A stretch of DNA of 10,585 nt from DASTCC01 sp035711465 (lineage in GTDB: Bacteria; Acidobacteriota; Vicinamibacteria; Vicinamibacterales; SCN-69-37), in NCBI GenBank assembly GCA_035711465.1, contig DASTCC010000042.1, forward strand, positions 1 to 10,585. The letters are read 5' to 3'. Numbering within the stretch: the stretch's first letter is position 1; every line of letters starts with the position of its first letter. A program made the translations under genes and the position numbers. Shown one piece after another: positions 1-5,608 of this stretch. The notes below the pieces were generated by a model. The model was not told where the DNA came from, did not search any database, and saw only the letters and a list, made by a program, of their open reading frames with translations.

Positions 1-609
1 GGCCGGCGCCGCCGGCGCGGCCGCGGCATCAGCCGGCTCGGGCTCGGCCTCGGCGCGCGGCGCGACGACGTGGACGATGAGCAGGTCGCCGTCGCTCACC
101 GGCGTCCACTTGCCGCCGGTCGGCAGATCGCGGACGCGGACCCCGTCGTGGAGCATCAGCTCGGTGACGTCGACGGTGATGTGCTCGGGGATGTCGGCGG
201 GGAGGCACTCGAGTTCGATCTCGCGGTGCACGAAGTCGACGATGCCGCCCTGCGCCTTGACGCCCTTGGCTTCACCGGTGAGGTGAATCGGCACGGTGAC
301 CTGCAGCACCCTGTCCATCGCGACGCGATAGAAGTCGGCGTGCAGGAGCTTGTGGTTCACCGGATCGAGCTGGTACTCCTTGACCAGCACCTTGGTCGCG
401 CCGCCGCCGTCGAGCGTCAGGGTGATCAACGTGTTGACGCCCGAGTCCGAATGCAGGATGTGCATCAGCGCCTTCGGATCGACGGCGATCGGCTTGGCGC
501 CATCGGCGCCGCCGTAGAGCACCGCCGGAATCTGTCCCGCCGTGCGCAGCCGGCCGGCGTTGTTCCGGCCGAACGAGTCGCGGGCTACTGCTGCAAGCGT
601 GGCATCCAT
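1..609 (-). CDS. rplY: 50S ribosomal protein L25 / general stress protein Ctc, 3'-truncated by window edge
   Basis: The minus strand translates from ATG at 609 as MDATLAAVARDSFGRNNAGR and stays open for 203 codons to base 1, so the C-terminus lies outside the window. The early part (GRLRTAGQIPAVLYGG, then a stretch ending LLHADFYRV near residue 95) is the N-terminal 5S-rRNA-binding L25 domain. The following part (VPIHLTGEAKGVKAQGGIVD, IELECLPADIPEHITVDV) is the beta-rich TL5/Ctc C-terminal domain, so this is the long Ctc form rather than the short E. coli type. The visible end is an Ala/Pro/Glu-rich tail (EPEPADAAAAPAAP), common in Ctc proteins. A GAAGGA Shine-Dalgarno-like sequence (614-619) lies 4 nt before the ATG. 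The gene follows prs by 19 nt, so co-transcription is likely. In the family, L25 binds 5S rRNA at the central protuberance of the large subunit. Confidence 0.93.
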   Translation of the reverse strand, partial: MDATLAAVARDSFGRNNAGRLRTAGQIPAVLYGGADGAKPIAVDPKALMHILHSDSGVNTLITLTLDGGGATKVLVKEYQLDPVNHKLLHADFYRVAMDRVLQVTVPIHLTGEAKGVKAQGGIVDFVHREIELECLPADIPEHITVDVTELMLHDGVRVRDLPTGGKWTPVSDGDLLIVHVVAPRAEAEPEPADAAAAPAAPA

Positions 610-628
610 AGAATCCTTCGTCCCTTCC

Positions 629-1573
629 TCATACGAACAACTTCGAGACCGAGGTCTCTTCGTGAATACTGCGAATCGCCTGCGCGAGCAGGCGCGCCAC
701 CGACAGGACCACGATCTTCTCGGACGCGGCCGTGTCGCCGGCAATCGGAATCGTGTTGGTCACGATCAGCCGATCGATCGGCGCCGCGTCGATGCGCTTC
801 ATCGCCGGCCCCGACAGCACGCCGTGCACGGCGCTCGCGAACACCCGGCTGGCGCCGTTCTCCTTGAGCGCCTGCGCGGCCTTCTGAATCGTGCCCGCCG
901 TGTCGATGATGTCGTCGGCGATCACGCAGACGCGATCCTGGACGTCGCCGACCACGTTCATCACTTCCGCCGTGCCGTCCTCGCTGCGGCGCTTGTCGAT
1001 AATCGCCAGCTCCGCGTCGAGGCGCTTCGCATACGCGCGGGCGCGCTCGGCGCCGCCCGCGTCCGGCGACACGATCGTCACCGGTCCGAAATTCTGCCGC
1101 GCCAGGTACTCGATGATCACCGGCGCCGCGAACAGGTGGTCGACCGGGATGTCGAAGAACCCCTGGATCTGCGCCTTGTGCAGATCCATCGTCAGCACCC
1201 GGTTCGTGCCCGCGGCGCTGACGAGATTGGCCACGAGCTTGGCCGAGATCGGCACCCGCGGCTTGTCCTTCCGGTCCTGCCGCGCATAGCCGTAGTACGG
1301 CATCACCGCGGTGATGCGCGACGCCGACGAACGGCGGAACGCATCGATCATCACGCACAGCTCGACCAGATGCTGATCGACGGGCGAGGAGGTCGGCTGG
1401 ACGATGAAGACGTCCGTCCCCCGGATGTTTTCGTCGATCTGGAACGAGACCTCGCTATCCGGGAAGCGATGCAGCCGCGCCGCGCCGAGCGTCGTGCCGA
1501 GATGCTCCGCGATCTCCTTCGCGAGCCCGGGATGCGCACTCCCGGTGAACAGCTTCAACTGGCCGTGACCCAT
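629..1573 (-). CDS. prs: Ribose-phosphate pyrophosphokinase (PRPP synthetase, class I)
   Basis: A 314-aa protein, the normal length for class I Prs. It makes 5-phosphoribosyl-1-pyrophosphate from ribose-5-phosphate and ATP for purine, pyrimidine, NAD, His and Trp synthesis in the cytosol. Visible motifs in order: the N-terminal MGHGQLKLFTGSAHP; FPDSEVSFQIDENIRGTDVF; the ATP-binding flexible loop YYGYARQDRKDKPRVPISAK; the PRPP-synthetase signature DLHKAQIQGFFDIPVDHL; and the PRPP-binding loop IADDIIDTAGT. ATG at 1573 was chosen because family members begin with a similar LKLFTG block a few residues in. The frame stays open upstream only because it runs through the tRNA-Gln gene, so a start there would be an artefact. 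No strong Shine-Dalgarno is visible. The 3' end of the tRNA lies 25 nt upstream, so prs is probably made on a transcript that also carries tRNA-Gln. Confidence 0.96.
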   Translation of the reverse strand: MGHGQLKLFTGSAHPGLAKEIAEHLGTTLGAARLHRFPDSEVSFQIDENIRGTDVFIVQPTSSPVDQHLVELCVMIDAFRRSSASRITAVMPYYGYARQDRKDKPRVPISAKLVANLVSAAGTNRVLTMDLHKAQIQGFFDIPVDHLFAAPVIIEYLARQNFGPVTIVSPDAGGAERARAYAKRLDAELAIIDKRRSEDGTAEVMNVVGDVQDRVCVIADDIIDTAGTIQKAAQALKENGASRVFASAVHGVLSGPAMKRIDAAPIDRLIVTNTIPIAGDTAASEKIVVLSVARLLAQAIRSIHEETSVSKLFV

Positions 1574-1598
1574 GACGTTGGGAATCCAGTATCCGAGT

Positions 1599-1673
1599 TG
1601 GTTGGGGCGGAAGGATTCGAACCTTCGAATACGGGATCCAAAGTCCCGCGCCTTACCGCTTGGCCACGCCCCA
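1599..1673 (-). tRNA. tRNA-Gln (anticodon TTG), 3' CCA encoded
   Basis: On the minus strand a full cloverleaf can be drawn. The acceptor TGGGGCG (1673-1667) pairs with CGCCCCA (1609-1603), followed by discriminator A and an encoded CCA (1601-1599). The anticodon stem CGGGA/TCCCG encloses loop CTTTGGA with anticodon TTG at 1641-1639. The T-arm is GAAGG-TTCGAAT-CCTTC. An acceptor starting TGGGG is typical of bacterial tRNA-Gln. The UUG anticodon reads CAA, and CAG by wobble. The gene sits between ispE and prs in the same direction, a position also known from Pseudomonas, so it may be released by processing from a longer mRNA as well as from its own promoter. Confidence 0.96.
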
Positions 1674-1771
1674 TCACTGCCAGGCAGGCGGGGTCTTCGC
1701 GAACACGAAAGTTTATCACGGCCCGCGGCCCGTTCCGCCGCAAGGCCAGCATTCACGCGGAATTCGGCAGG
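1674..1771 (-). promoter_or_regulatory. ispE - tRNA-Gln spacer with a possible -10 element
   Basis: This 98-nt spacer lies between the ispE stop and the 5' end of tRNA-Gln. On the minus strand it contains an AT-rich pocket, GATAAA (1717-1712), about 38 nt before the mature tRNA 5' end, in an otherwise GC-rich stretch. That is compatible with a sigma70-type -10 for the tRNA and prs. No convincing -35 sits at 16-18 nt: the nearest TTG-type hexamer, TTGCGG (1743-1738), is 20 nt away. Just upstream of the -10 are short GC-rich inverted pairs (GCGGC...GCCGC). There is no T-run after them that would make an intrinsic terminator. The promoter call is weak. Confidence 0.25.
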
Positions 1772-2662
1772 CTACAGGCCGATTCGGCGGGCCGCTTCGC
1801 GCCGCGACAGCGTCCGTGCGAGAAGCACGAGCCATTCAGGCCGCTGCAGCCGGCGACAGGCTTTCCGGGCGACGGACTCGGCAAACACCGCGAAAACCGC
1901 CGAGCCGCTCCCGGTCATCGAGGCGCCGAGCGCCCCTTCCCGCAGACAAGCCCAGACGATCTCGTCGATCTCGGGATGCCGGCGTGTCACCGGCGCCTGG
2001 AGATCGTTCTTGAGCAGGACCGGCCCCGAAGGCCAGCCCACGTCGATGGCGCGCGCGGTGTCGCGCCCCGGCCCGTCGACATTGGCGGCCCGATCCTCAT
2101 CGCACCAGCGGTAGGCATCGGCGGTGCCGACGCCGAACGACGGCTTGACGATCACCACCCCGAGCCGGTTGACGTCGTCGACCGGATAGATTTCGTCGCC
2201 GCGGCCGACGCCGATGGCGGTTCCACCCTGCAGGAAGAACGGCACGTCGGCGCCCACCGCCGCGGCGATCCGCATCAGATCGCGCCGCGGCAGCCGCGCC
2301 TCCCAGATCACGTTGAGCGCCGCGAGCGCCGCGGCCGCGTCGGCACTGCCGCCCCCGAGACCAGCGGCCATCGGAATCTTCTTGTCGAGCTTGACGTGCG
2401 CATCGCGCGGCTCGCCGGGCCGGCCGATAGCGGCCCACAGCTGCTCGGCCGCGCGCCAGATCAGGTTGTCGCGCTCGGCCGGCATCCCCGGCGCCCGCGC
2501 CGAAATGGCCAACGGGCCCCGCCGTGCCGACATCGTCATGGTGTCGTGCAGCGAAATCGACTGCAGCAGCGTCCGCACGTCGTGATACCCATCCGCCCCG
2601 GCCGCGCCGACACGCAACATCAGGTTCAGCTTGGCCGAGGGACGGAGGATGAGGGTGCGCAT
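1772..2662 (-). CDS. ispE: 4-diphosphocytidyl-2-C-methyl-D-erythritol kinase
   Basis: A 296-aa cytosolic GHMP-family kinase that phosphorylates CDP-ME on the 2-hydroxyl with ATP in the MEP route to isoprenoids (quinones, undecaprenyl carriers). The N-terminus MRTLILRPSAKLNLMLRV carries the conserved S-A-K-L-N block (Lys11 and Asn13), followed by DGYHDVRTLLQ. The ATP-binding GHMP loop PMAAGLGGGSAD is at residues 97-108. VGADVPFFLQGGTA carries the probable catalytic Asp140, matching Asp141 of E. coli from memory. SMTGSGSAVFAVF is the C-terminal GHMP motif. ATG at 2662 gives the usual distance to the first motif. The leader is odd: an AT-rich repeat arm ends 4 nt before the ATG and occupies the place of the Shine-Dalgarno, where only a TTGAG-like sequence can be seen. 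Position between lolB and prs is as in Proteobacteria. Confidence 0.95.
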   Translation of the reverse strand: MRTLILRPSAKLNLMLRVGAAGADGYHDVRTLLQSISLHDTMTMSARRGPLAISARAPGMPAERDNLIWRAAEQLWAAIGRPGEPRDAHVKLDKKIPMAAGLGGGSADAAAALAALNVIWEARLPRRDLMRIAAAVGADVPFFLQGGTAIGVGRGDEIYPVDDVNRLGVVIVKPSFGVGTADAYRWCDEDRAANVDGPGRDTARAIDVGWPSGPVLLKNDLQAPVTRRHPEIDEIVWACLREGALGASMTGSGSAVFAVFAESVARKACRRLQRPEWLVLLARTLSRREAARRIGL

Positions 2663-2666
2663 GGGA

Positions 2667-2832
2667 AACTCAAAACTTCAAACTCAAAACTTAAGACTGG
2701 GGTTCCCGGATGGCGAGTCGGAGTCCTCACCATAAGGCTTCAGGCGGGAAAGATCCAGCTGATGAGGCACGAGCCGCAAGAACCGACTCTCCGTGAACCG
2801 AGTTTTGAGTCTTGAGTTTGAAGTCTTGAGTT
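2667..2832. repeat. Inverted-repeat element with AT-rich 31-nt terminal arms, filling the lolB-ispE gap
   Basis: The left arm (2667-2697) and the reverse complement of the right arm (2802-2832) match at 27 of 31 positions by hand alignment. All four differences are transitions, so on either RNA strand two of the four become G-U wobble pairs. The arms are strikingly AT-rich against the genome. The left arm is itself two copies of AACTCAAAACTT (2667-2678 and 2681-2692, period 14). The 104 nt between the arms is GC-rich and palindromic. The element takes up 166 of the 172 intergenic bases: it ends 2 nt from the lolB stop and 4 nt from the ispE start. There is no convincing ORF and no clear target-site duplication. 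It may be a MITE-like or REP-like repeat, or a structured untranslated RNA. Its copy number cannot be seen from one window. Confidence 0.75.
2701..2799. ncRNA. Candidate structured RNA core (imperfect palindrome) inside the inverted-repeat element
   Basis: A long helix can be drawn by hand: GGTTC (2701-2705) with GAACC (2795-2799), CGGA (2707-2710) with TCCG (2790-2793), and GAGTCGG (2715-2721) with CCGACTC (2783-2789). That is 16 base pairs with one mismatch and a TGGC bulge. Inside it, CCTCA (2725-2729) pairs with TGAGG (2763-2767) and TCAG (2740-2743) with CTGA (2759-2762), leaving asymmetric internal loops. An alternative small hairpin GGC-ACGA-GCC (2766-2775) competes with the CCTCA/TGAGG helix. 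The asymmetric unpaired segments look more like a folded RNA than a simple terminator, and no T-run follows on either strand. The sense strand is undecided. Transcripts from lolB towards ispE would carry the minus-strand version. I do not recognise a known riboswitch. Confidence 0.4.
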
Positions 2833-2834
2833 AT

Positions 2835-3653
2835 CTAACGCTTCTTGGAACCCAGCGGTCCCGCCTGCCGCAATTCCTCGAGCGTCATCGGCTCGGCGCC
2901 AGGCGGCGGGCGGTAGTCGAAGGCTTCAGGCGCGAGAGCATCATCGACCGTGCGCTCGTCGATTGTCAGTTGCAGTTGCACGCGCGGATCGTGTGTCTGA
3001 TCCGTGCCGAGCAGCACCTGCATCGGCGCGCCGTTCTCGTAGGCGCGGTACTCGACGTTCAACTCGTCGAAGCGGCCCCAGATCGTCCGCCAGCGTCCGT
3101 CGGCGGAGACCAGGACCAGTTGCGCATCGGCGGTCCGTACGCGCATGAAGTCGCCGAGGCGATCGGCGCTGCGAAAAGTCGGATCCATGGTGATGCAGCC
3201 GGCGAGCACGCGCAGGAGCCGGACCGGACTGATGCGCATGCCGATCAGCGCTTCGACGATGTCCTCGGCCGGCGCCGTGAGCGTGCGGTTGTCGTCGTGC
3301 AGGTACACCGTCGCGGTGCCGGCGCGGCCGGAGACGACGAAGCGCGTCGATCCGGCAGCGCTGAGCATGAGGCGAACGTGGCCATCGATCGTCGCCGCAC
3401 CGCGCAACGTCACCGACGGCACGCGCCGATCGCCGAGCCGGCCTCGCAGGCGCATGATCGCGGTGATCGTCTTGATGTCGCGGCAGCGCTCGACCGCTTC
3501 GGCCAGCGCGGGCTCGCCCTCGGGCGCCGGCGCGCCCGGTCCGGCCGGCGGCACGAACAGAGTGACGCTGCTGCAGGCCGCGGCCACGAGCATCGCGGCA
3601 AGGAACAGCGCGCGCGGGATGACGTGCCACGCGCCGGCGCGCGGCCTGTGCAC
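2835..3653 (-). CDS. lolB: LolB-like outer-membrane lipoprotein (LolA/LolB-fold)
   Basis: A 272-aa predicted lipoprotein. The GTG at 3653 overlaps the TAG stop of the TPR gene by one base (TAGTG), implying translational coupling. It gives a proper signal peptide: basic N-region MHRPR, hydrophobic ALFLAAMLV, and lipobox VAAAC with Cys27 as the probable lipidated residue. The next residue is Ser, not Asp, which favours the outer membrane. The mature part starts with a Pro/Gly/Ala linker. It continues with alternating beta-strand-like segments (TITAIMRLRGRLG, TRFVVSGRAGTATVYLHDDN) and a helix-loop (EDIVEALIGMRISPVRLLRVLAG) of the kind seen in LolB/DUF4292 proteins. LolB receives lipoproteins from the periplasmic carrier LolA. 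Sequence recognition alone is modest. The name rests largely on position between a TPR gene and ispE-prs, as for lolB in Pseudomonas and E. coli. Confidence 0.65.
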   Translation of the reverse strand: MHRPRAGAWHVIPRALFLAAMLVAAACSSVTLFVPPAGPGAPAPEGEPALAEAVERCRDIKTITAIMRLRGRLGDRRVPSVTLRGAATIDGHVRLMLSAAGSTRFVVSGRAGTATVYLHDDNRTLTAPAEDIVEALIGMRISPVRLLRVLAGCITMDPTFRSADRLGDFMRVRTADAQLVLVSADGRWRTIWGRFDELNVEYRAYENGAPMQVLLGTDQTHDPRVQLQLTIDERTVDDALAPEAFDYRPPPGAEPMTLEELRQAGPLGSKKR

Positions 3654-5329
3654 TACCGGCCCGCCAGCTCGCGGGCGCGATTGCGCTTGCGCGTCACGTC
3701 GTCGACGTCGATGCCCTGCTTGTCGCCGGCGAGCGCGCGCTCGAATGCGGCGACCGCGGCGCGGTAGTCCTTGAGCTCGAAGTAGACGTCGCCCATGTGC
3801 GCCTGGATAACGGACGACGTGGGCCGTCCGGCCGCCGCCTTTTCGAGCGGTGCACGGGCATCGCTCGCCTGGCCGCGCTTGAAGAGCGCCCAGCCGAGAC
3901 TGTCGAGATACGAGGTGTTCTCCGGATCGATGAGCAGCGCGCGACGCACCAGCATCACCGCCTCGTCGAGCTTCTGGCCGCGCTCTGCGAGCATGTAGCC
4001 GAGGTAGTTGAGCGCCGACGCGTTGCGGGGATCGCGCGCGATCAGATCGCGGAAGCCGGACTCGGCCTTGTCGATCTGCCCGGCCTGCTCGTACATCGCC
4101 GACAGGTCGAAGATCAGGTCGTCGTCGTCCGGCGTCCGCGTCGCCGCCGCCTCCAGGATCTGCAGCGCTCTCGCCGGGTCGCCCGTCTGTCGATAGGCGT
4201 TCGCCAGCTCGCCGGCAAGGCGGGCGTGGAGTCCGGTGTCGTTGTCGCCGGCCCGCGGCGAATCCACGCGCGCCTGCAGCGTGTCGATCACCGCGCGGAA
4301 GTCGCCGCGGACCGTCTTGGTCTGCGCGAGCGCGAGCAGGCCGCGCGGATCGTCCGGATCCTGTTCCAGGATCCTCCGCGCAGCGGCCTCGGCCGCATCG
4401 AGGTTGCCGAGCCGGCGCTCGACCTGCGACAGCAGGTACCAGCCGATCGGCTCGCGCGGCAGATCGCGCGTGAACGCCAGCAGCGTCTCTTGCGCGCCGG
4501 CGGTATCGCCGGCGTTGAGCTGCGCCGTCGCCTGGCGCGTGCGATAGAGCGCGGATGTCGGGGCCGTCTTTGCCAGCCCGCCCCAGAGCGCCGCCGCTTC
4601 GGGCCACTTGCCCGCCACCTCGAGCATCTCGGCGAGTTGGACGCGAGCGCGCGGCTCGTCCGGCGCGGCCCGAAGCGCCTCGGTCAGCACCTCGATCGCG
4701 CCGTTGACGTCGCCCTGCGCCTGCAGCGAGACCGCGAGCATCTGCAGCGCGTCGGGATAGCCGGGCTGCATCAGCAGGAACTCGCGCAGGGACTTGGTGG
4801 CCTCGGCGTACTGCTGATTGCGAAGATAGAGCCGGCTCAGGGTGAGCTCCATGCCGGGATCGCGGCGGCCGACCAGCGCCTTCTCGAGGTGGCCGATCGC
4901 CTCGGCGACCATCGCGATCGTGCCGCCCTGCGGCGGAATCCGTTCAGAGAGCGCCGACTGAACGAAGCCGAGAATCCGGTGCGCCTCGCGGCTGTCGGGA
5001 TCGAGCGCCAGCGCGGCCTCGGCTTCCGTGATCGCCTCCTGCGCGCGGCCGTCGCGCGCATAGAGGGCGGCCAGCTCCGCGTGCGGCTCGGCCGCCTGCG
5101 GCAGCAACTCGATGGCGCGGCGGTGGGCGGCAATCGCCGCGTCGAGCTGGCCGCGAGCCTCGAGCGTGCGCGCCTGTAAGAAGAGGTAGTAGGCCTCGCT
5201 GACGGCGTCCGTCGAAGGCGACGCCTGGTTCGCGGGCGGACGGACCGGCGTCGTCTGCGCGAGCGCGCGCGCCGCCGGCGCTCCGAGAACGAGGACGACG
5301 GCCGCGGTGAGGATCGGCGAGCGCTTCAT
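3653..5329 (-). CDS. Secreted TPR-repeat protein (about 14 tetratricopeptide units)
   Basis: A 558-aa protein starting MKRSPILTAAVVLVLGAPAA, a Sec-type signal peptide with probable cleavage after ALA near residue 24. A short Pro-rich linker follows, then near-continuous 34-residue TPR units from about residue 43 to the C-terminus, for example AEPHAELAALYARDGRAQEA and TSYLDSLGWALFKRGQASDA. One unit, near residue 125, has an insertion (SERIPPQGGTIA). No enzymatic domain is visible. TPR arrays bind proteins, so a periplasmic or envelope scaffold is likely. It overlaps the LolB-like lipoprotein gene by one base, and an equivalent TPR-lolB pair occurs in Pseudomonas, suggesting a joint role in lipoprotein or outer-membrane traffic. 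ATG 5329 was chosen over GTG 5350 because it gives the better signal peptide. No good Shine-Dalgarno is seen for either. Antisense reading beyond this start is spurious. Confidence 0.88.
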   Translation of the reverse strand: MKRSPILTAAVVLVLGAPAARALAQTTPVRPPANQASPSTDAVSEAYYLFLQARTLEARGQLDAAIAAHRRAIELLPQAAEPHAELAALYARDGRAQEAITEAEAALALDPDSREAHRILGFVQSALSERIPPQGGTIAMVAEAIGHLEKALVGRRDPGMELTLSRLYLRNQQYAEATKSLREFLLMQPGYPDALQMLAVSLQAQGDVNGAIEVLTEALRAAPDEPRARVQLAEMLEVAGKWPEAAALWGGLAKTAPTSALYRTRQATAQLNAGDTAGAQETLLAFTRDLPREPIGWYLLSQVERRLGNLDAAEAAARRILEQDPDDPRGLLALAQTKTVRGDFRAVIDTLQARVDSPRAGDNDTGLHARLAGELANAYRQTGDPARALQILEAAATRTPDDDDLIFDLSAMYEQAGQIDKAESGFRDLIARDPRNASALNYLGYMLAERGQKLDEAVMLVRRALLIDPENTSYLDSLGWALFKRGQASDARAPLEKAAAGRPTSSVIQAHMGDVYFELKDYRAAVAAFERALAGDKQGIDVDDVTRKRNRARELAGR

Positions 5330-5416
5330 GAGAATGATCGATTCTTTCACAGTACATCCGCCGGCCGGGCCCGGGCCGCTGGCGGGCCTGCCCACGCTTT
5401 CGCTATATTCCCTCGC
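5330..5416. promoter_or_regulatory. Divergent promoter region between the TPR gene and the LPS operon
   Basis: This 87-nt gap is the only divergent junction in the window, so promoters for both directions should lie here. On the plus strand TATATT (5404-5409) looks like a -10 box only 7 nt before the ATG at 5417. If used, it would start a leaderless or nearly leaderless mRNA, which agrees with the absence of any Shine-Dalgarno there. No TTGACA-like -35 is visible at the proper spacing. A GC-rich dyad, GGCCCG (5368-5373) with CGGGCC (5383-5388), lies between the two starts and could be a regulator site or chance in GC-rich DNA. On the minus strand the segment next to the TPR start is AT-richer, without a clear hexamer pair. 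Confidence 0.35.
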
Positions 5417-5587
5417 ATGGCGGTCGATCCTGCCCTGCTCGAAATTCTGGTGTGCCCCGAGTGCAAGGCGCCGGTGCGGCTCGTACACGACGGCGCCGGC
5501 CTCAGGTGCGAGAAATGTCATCGGGTGTATCCGATCAAGGACGACATCCCGGTGATGCTCGTCGATGAAGCAAAGATCGAACACTGA
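5417..5587 (+). CDS. Trm112/YcaR-family small zinc-ribbon protein (56 aa)
   Basis: A short gene reading MAVDPALLEILVCPECKAPV and ending DDIPVMLVDEAKIEH. It has the two CxxC pairs of the Trm112/UPF0434 family, CPEC at residues 13-16 and CEKC at 31-34, in a typical zinc-ribbon layout. The family's YPIKDDIPVML ending is intact. Length is normal for bacterial YcaR-like proteins (about 60 aa). Eukaryotic Trm112 activates methyltransferases; the bacterial role is unclear. In E. coli ycaR lies between lpxK and kdsB, so an LPS neighbourhood is recurrent. Here it heads a plus-strand run of LPS genes, with the GT9 gene 21 nt downstream. ATG 5417 is the only sensible start. No Shine-Dalgarno precedes it, and the possible -10 at 5404-5409 would make the mRNA leaderless. 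Confidence 0.9.
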   Translation: MAVDPALLEILVCPECKAPVRLVHDGAGLRCEKCHRVYPIKDDIPVMLVDEAKIEH

Positions 5588-5608
5588 GGCGTCCCGCGCG
5601 CCTCGCCG

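Noticed and set aside
1576..1756. Upstream extension of prs giving a 375-aa protein
   Set aside because: The added residues come from translating the tRNA-Gln gene. Known Prs proteins start near MGHGQLKLFTG at 1573.
2715..2789. Hammerhead ribozyme, suggested by CTGATGAG (2759-2766), a nearby GTC and flanking helices
   Set aside because: The invariant GAAA after stem II is missing (the sequence there is GCAAGAAC), and the required stem I next to GTC has only about two pairs. The core is incomplete, so the structure is reported without this label.
542..2815. Plus-strand open frame of 757 codons antisense to rplY, prs, tRNA-Gln and ispE
   Set aside because: The translation is low-complexity Arg/His/Asp-rich without recognisable motifs, runs through a tRNA gene, and lies opposite three well-supported genes. 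Long antisense frames are expected in GC-rich DNA.
2663..2834. Known riboswitch classes (cyclic-di-GMP, TPP, SAM, cobalamin) in the ispE leader
   Set aside because: None of the conserved cores I know could be matched on either strand by eye. A cmscan against Rfam would be decisive.
3797..5179. Plus-strand open frame of 460 codons opposite the TPR gene
   Set aside because: It is a mirror of the GC-rich TPR codons, with Arg/Leu-rich translation and no motifs.
5366..5373. Palindrome CGGGCCCG as a specific operator
   Set aside because: Short GC-only palindromes are too common in this sequence to support a binding site alone.
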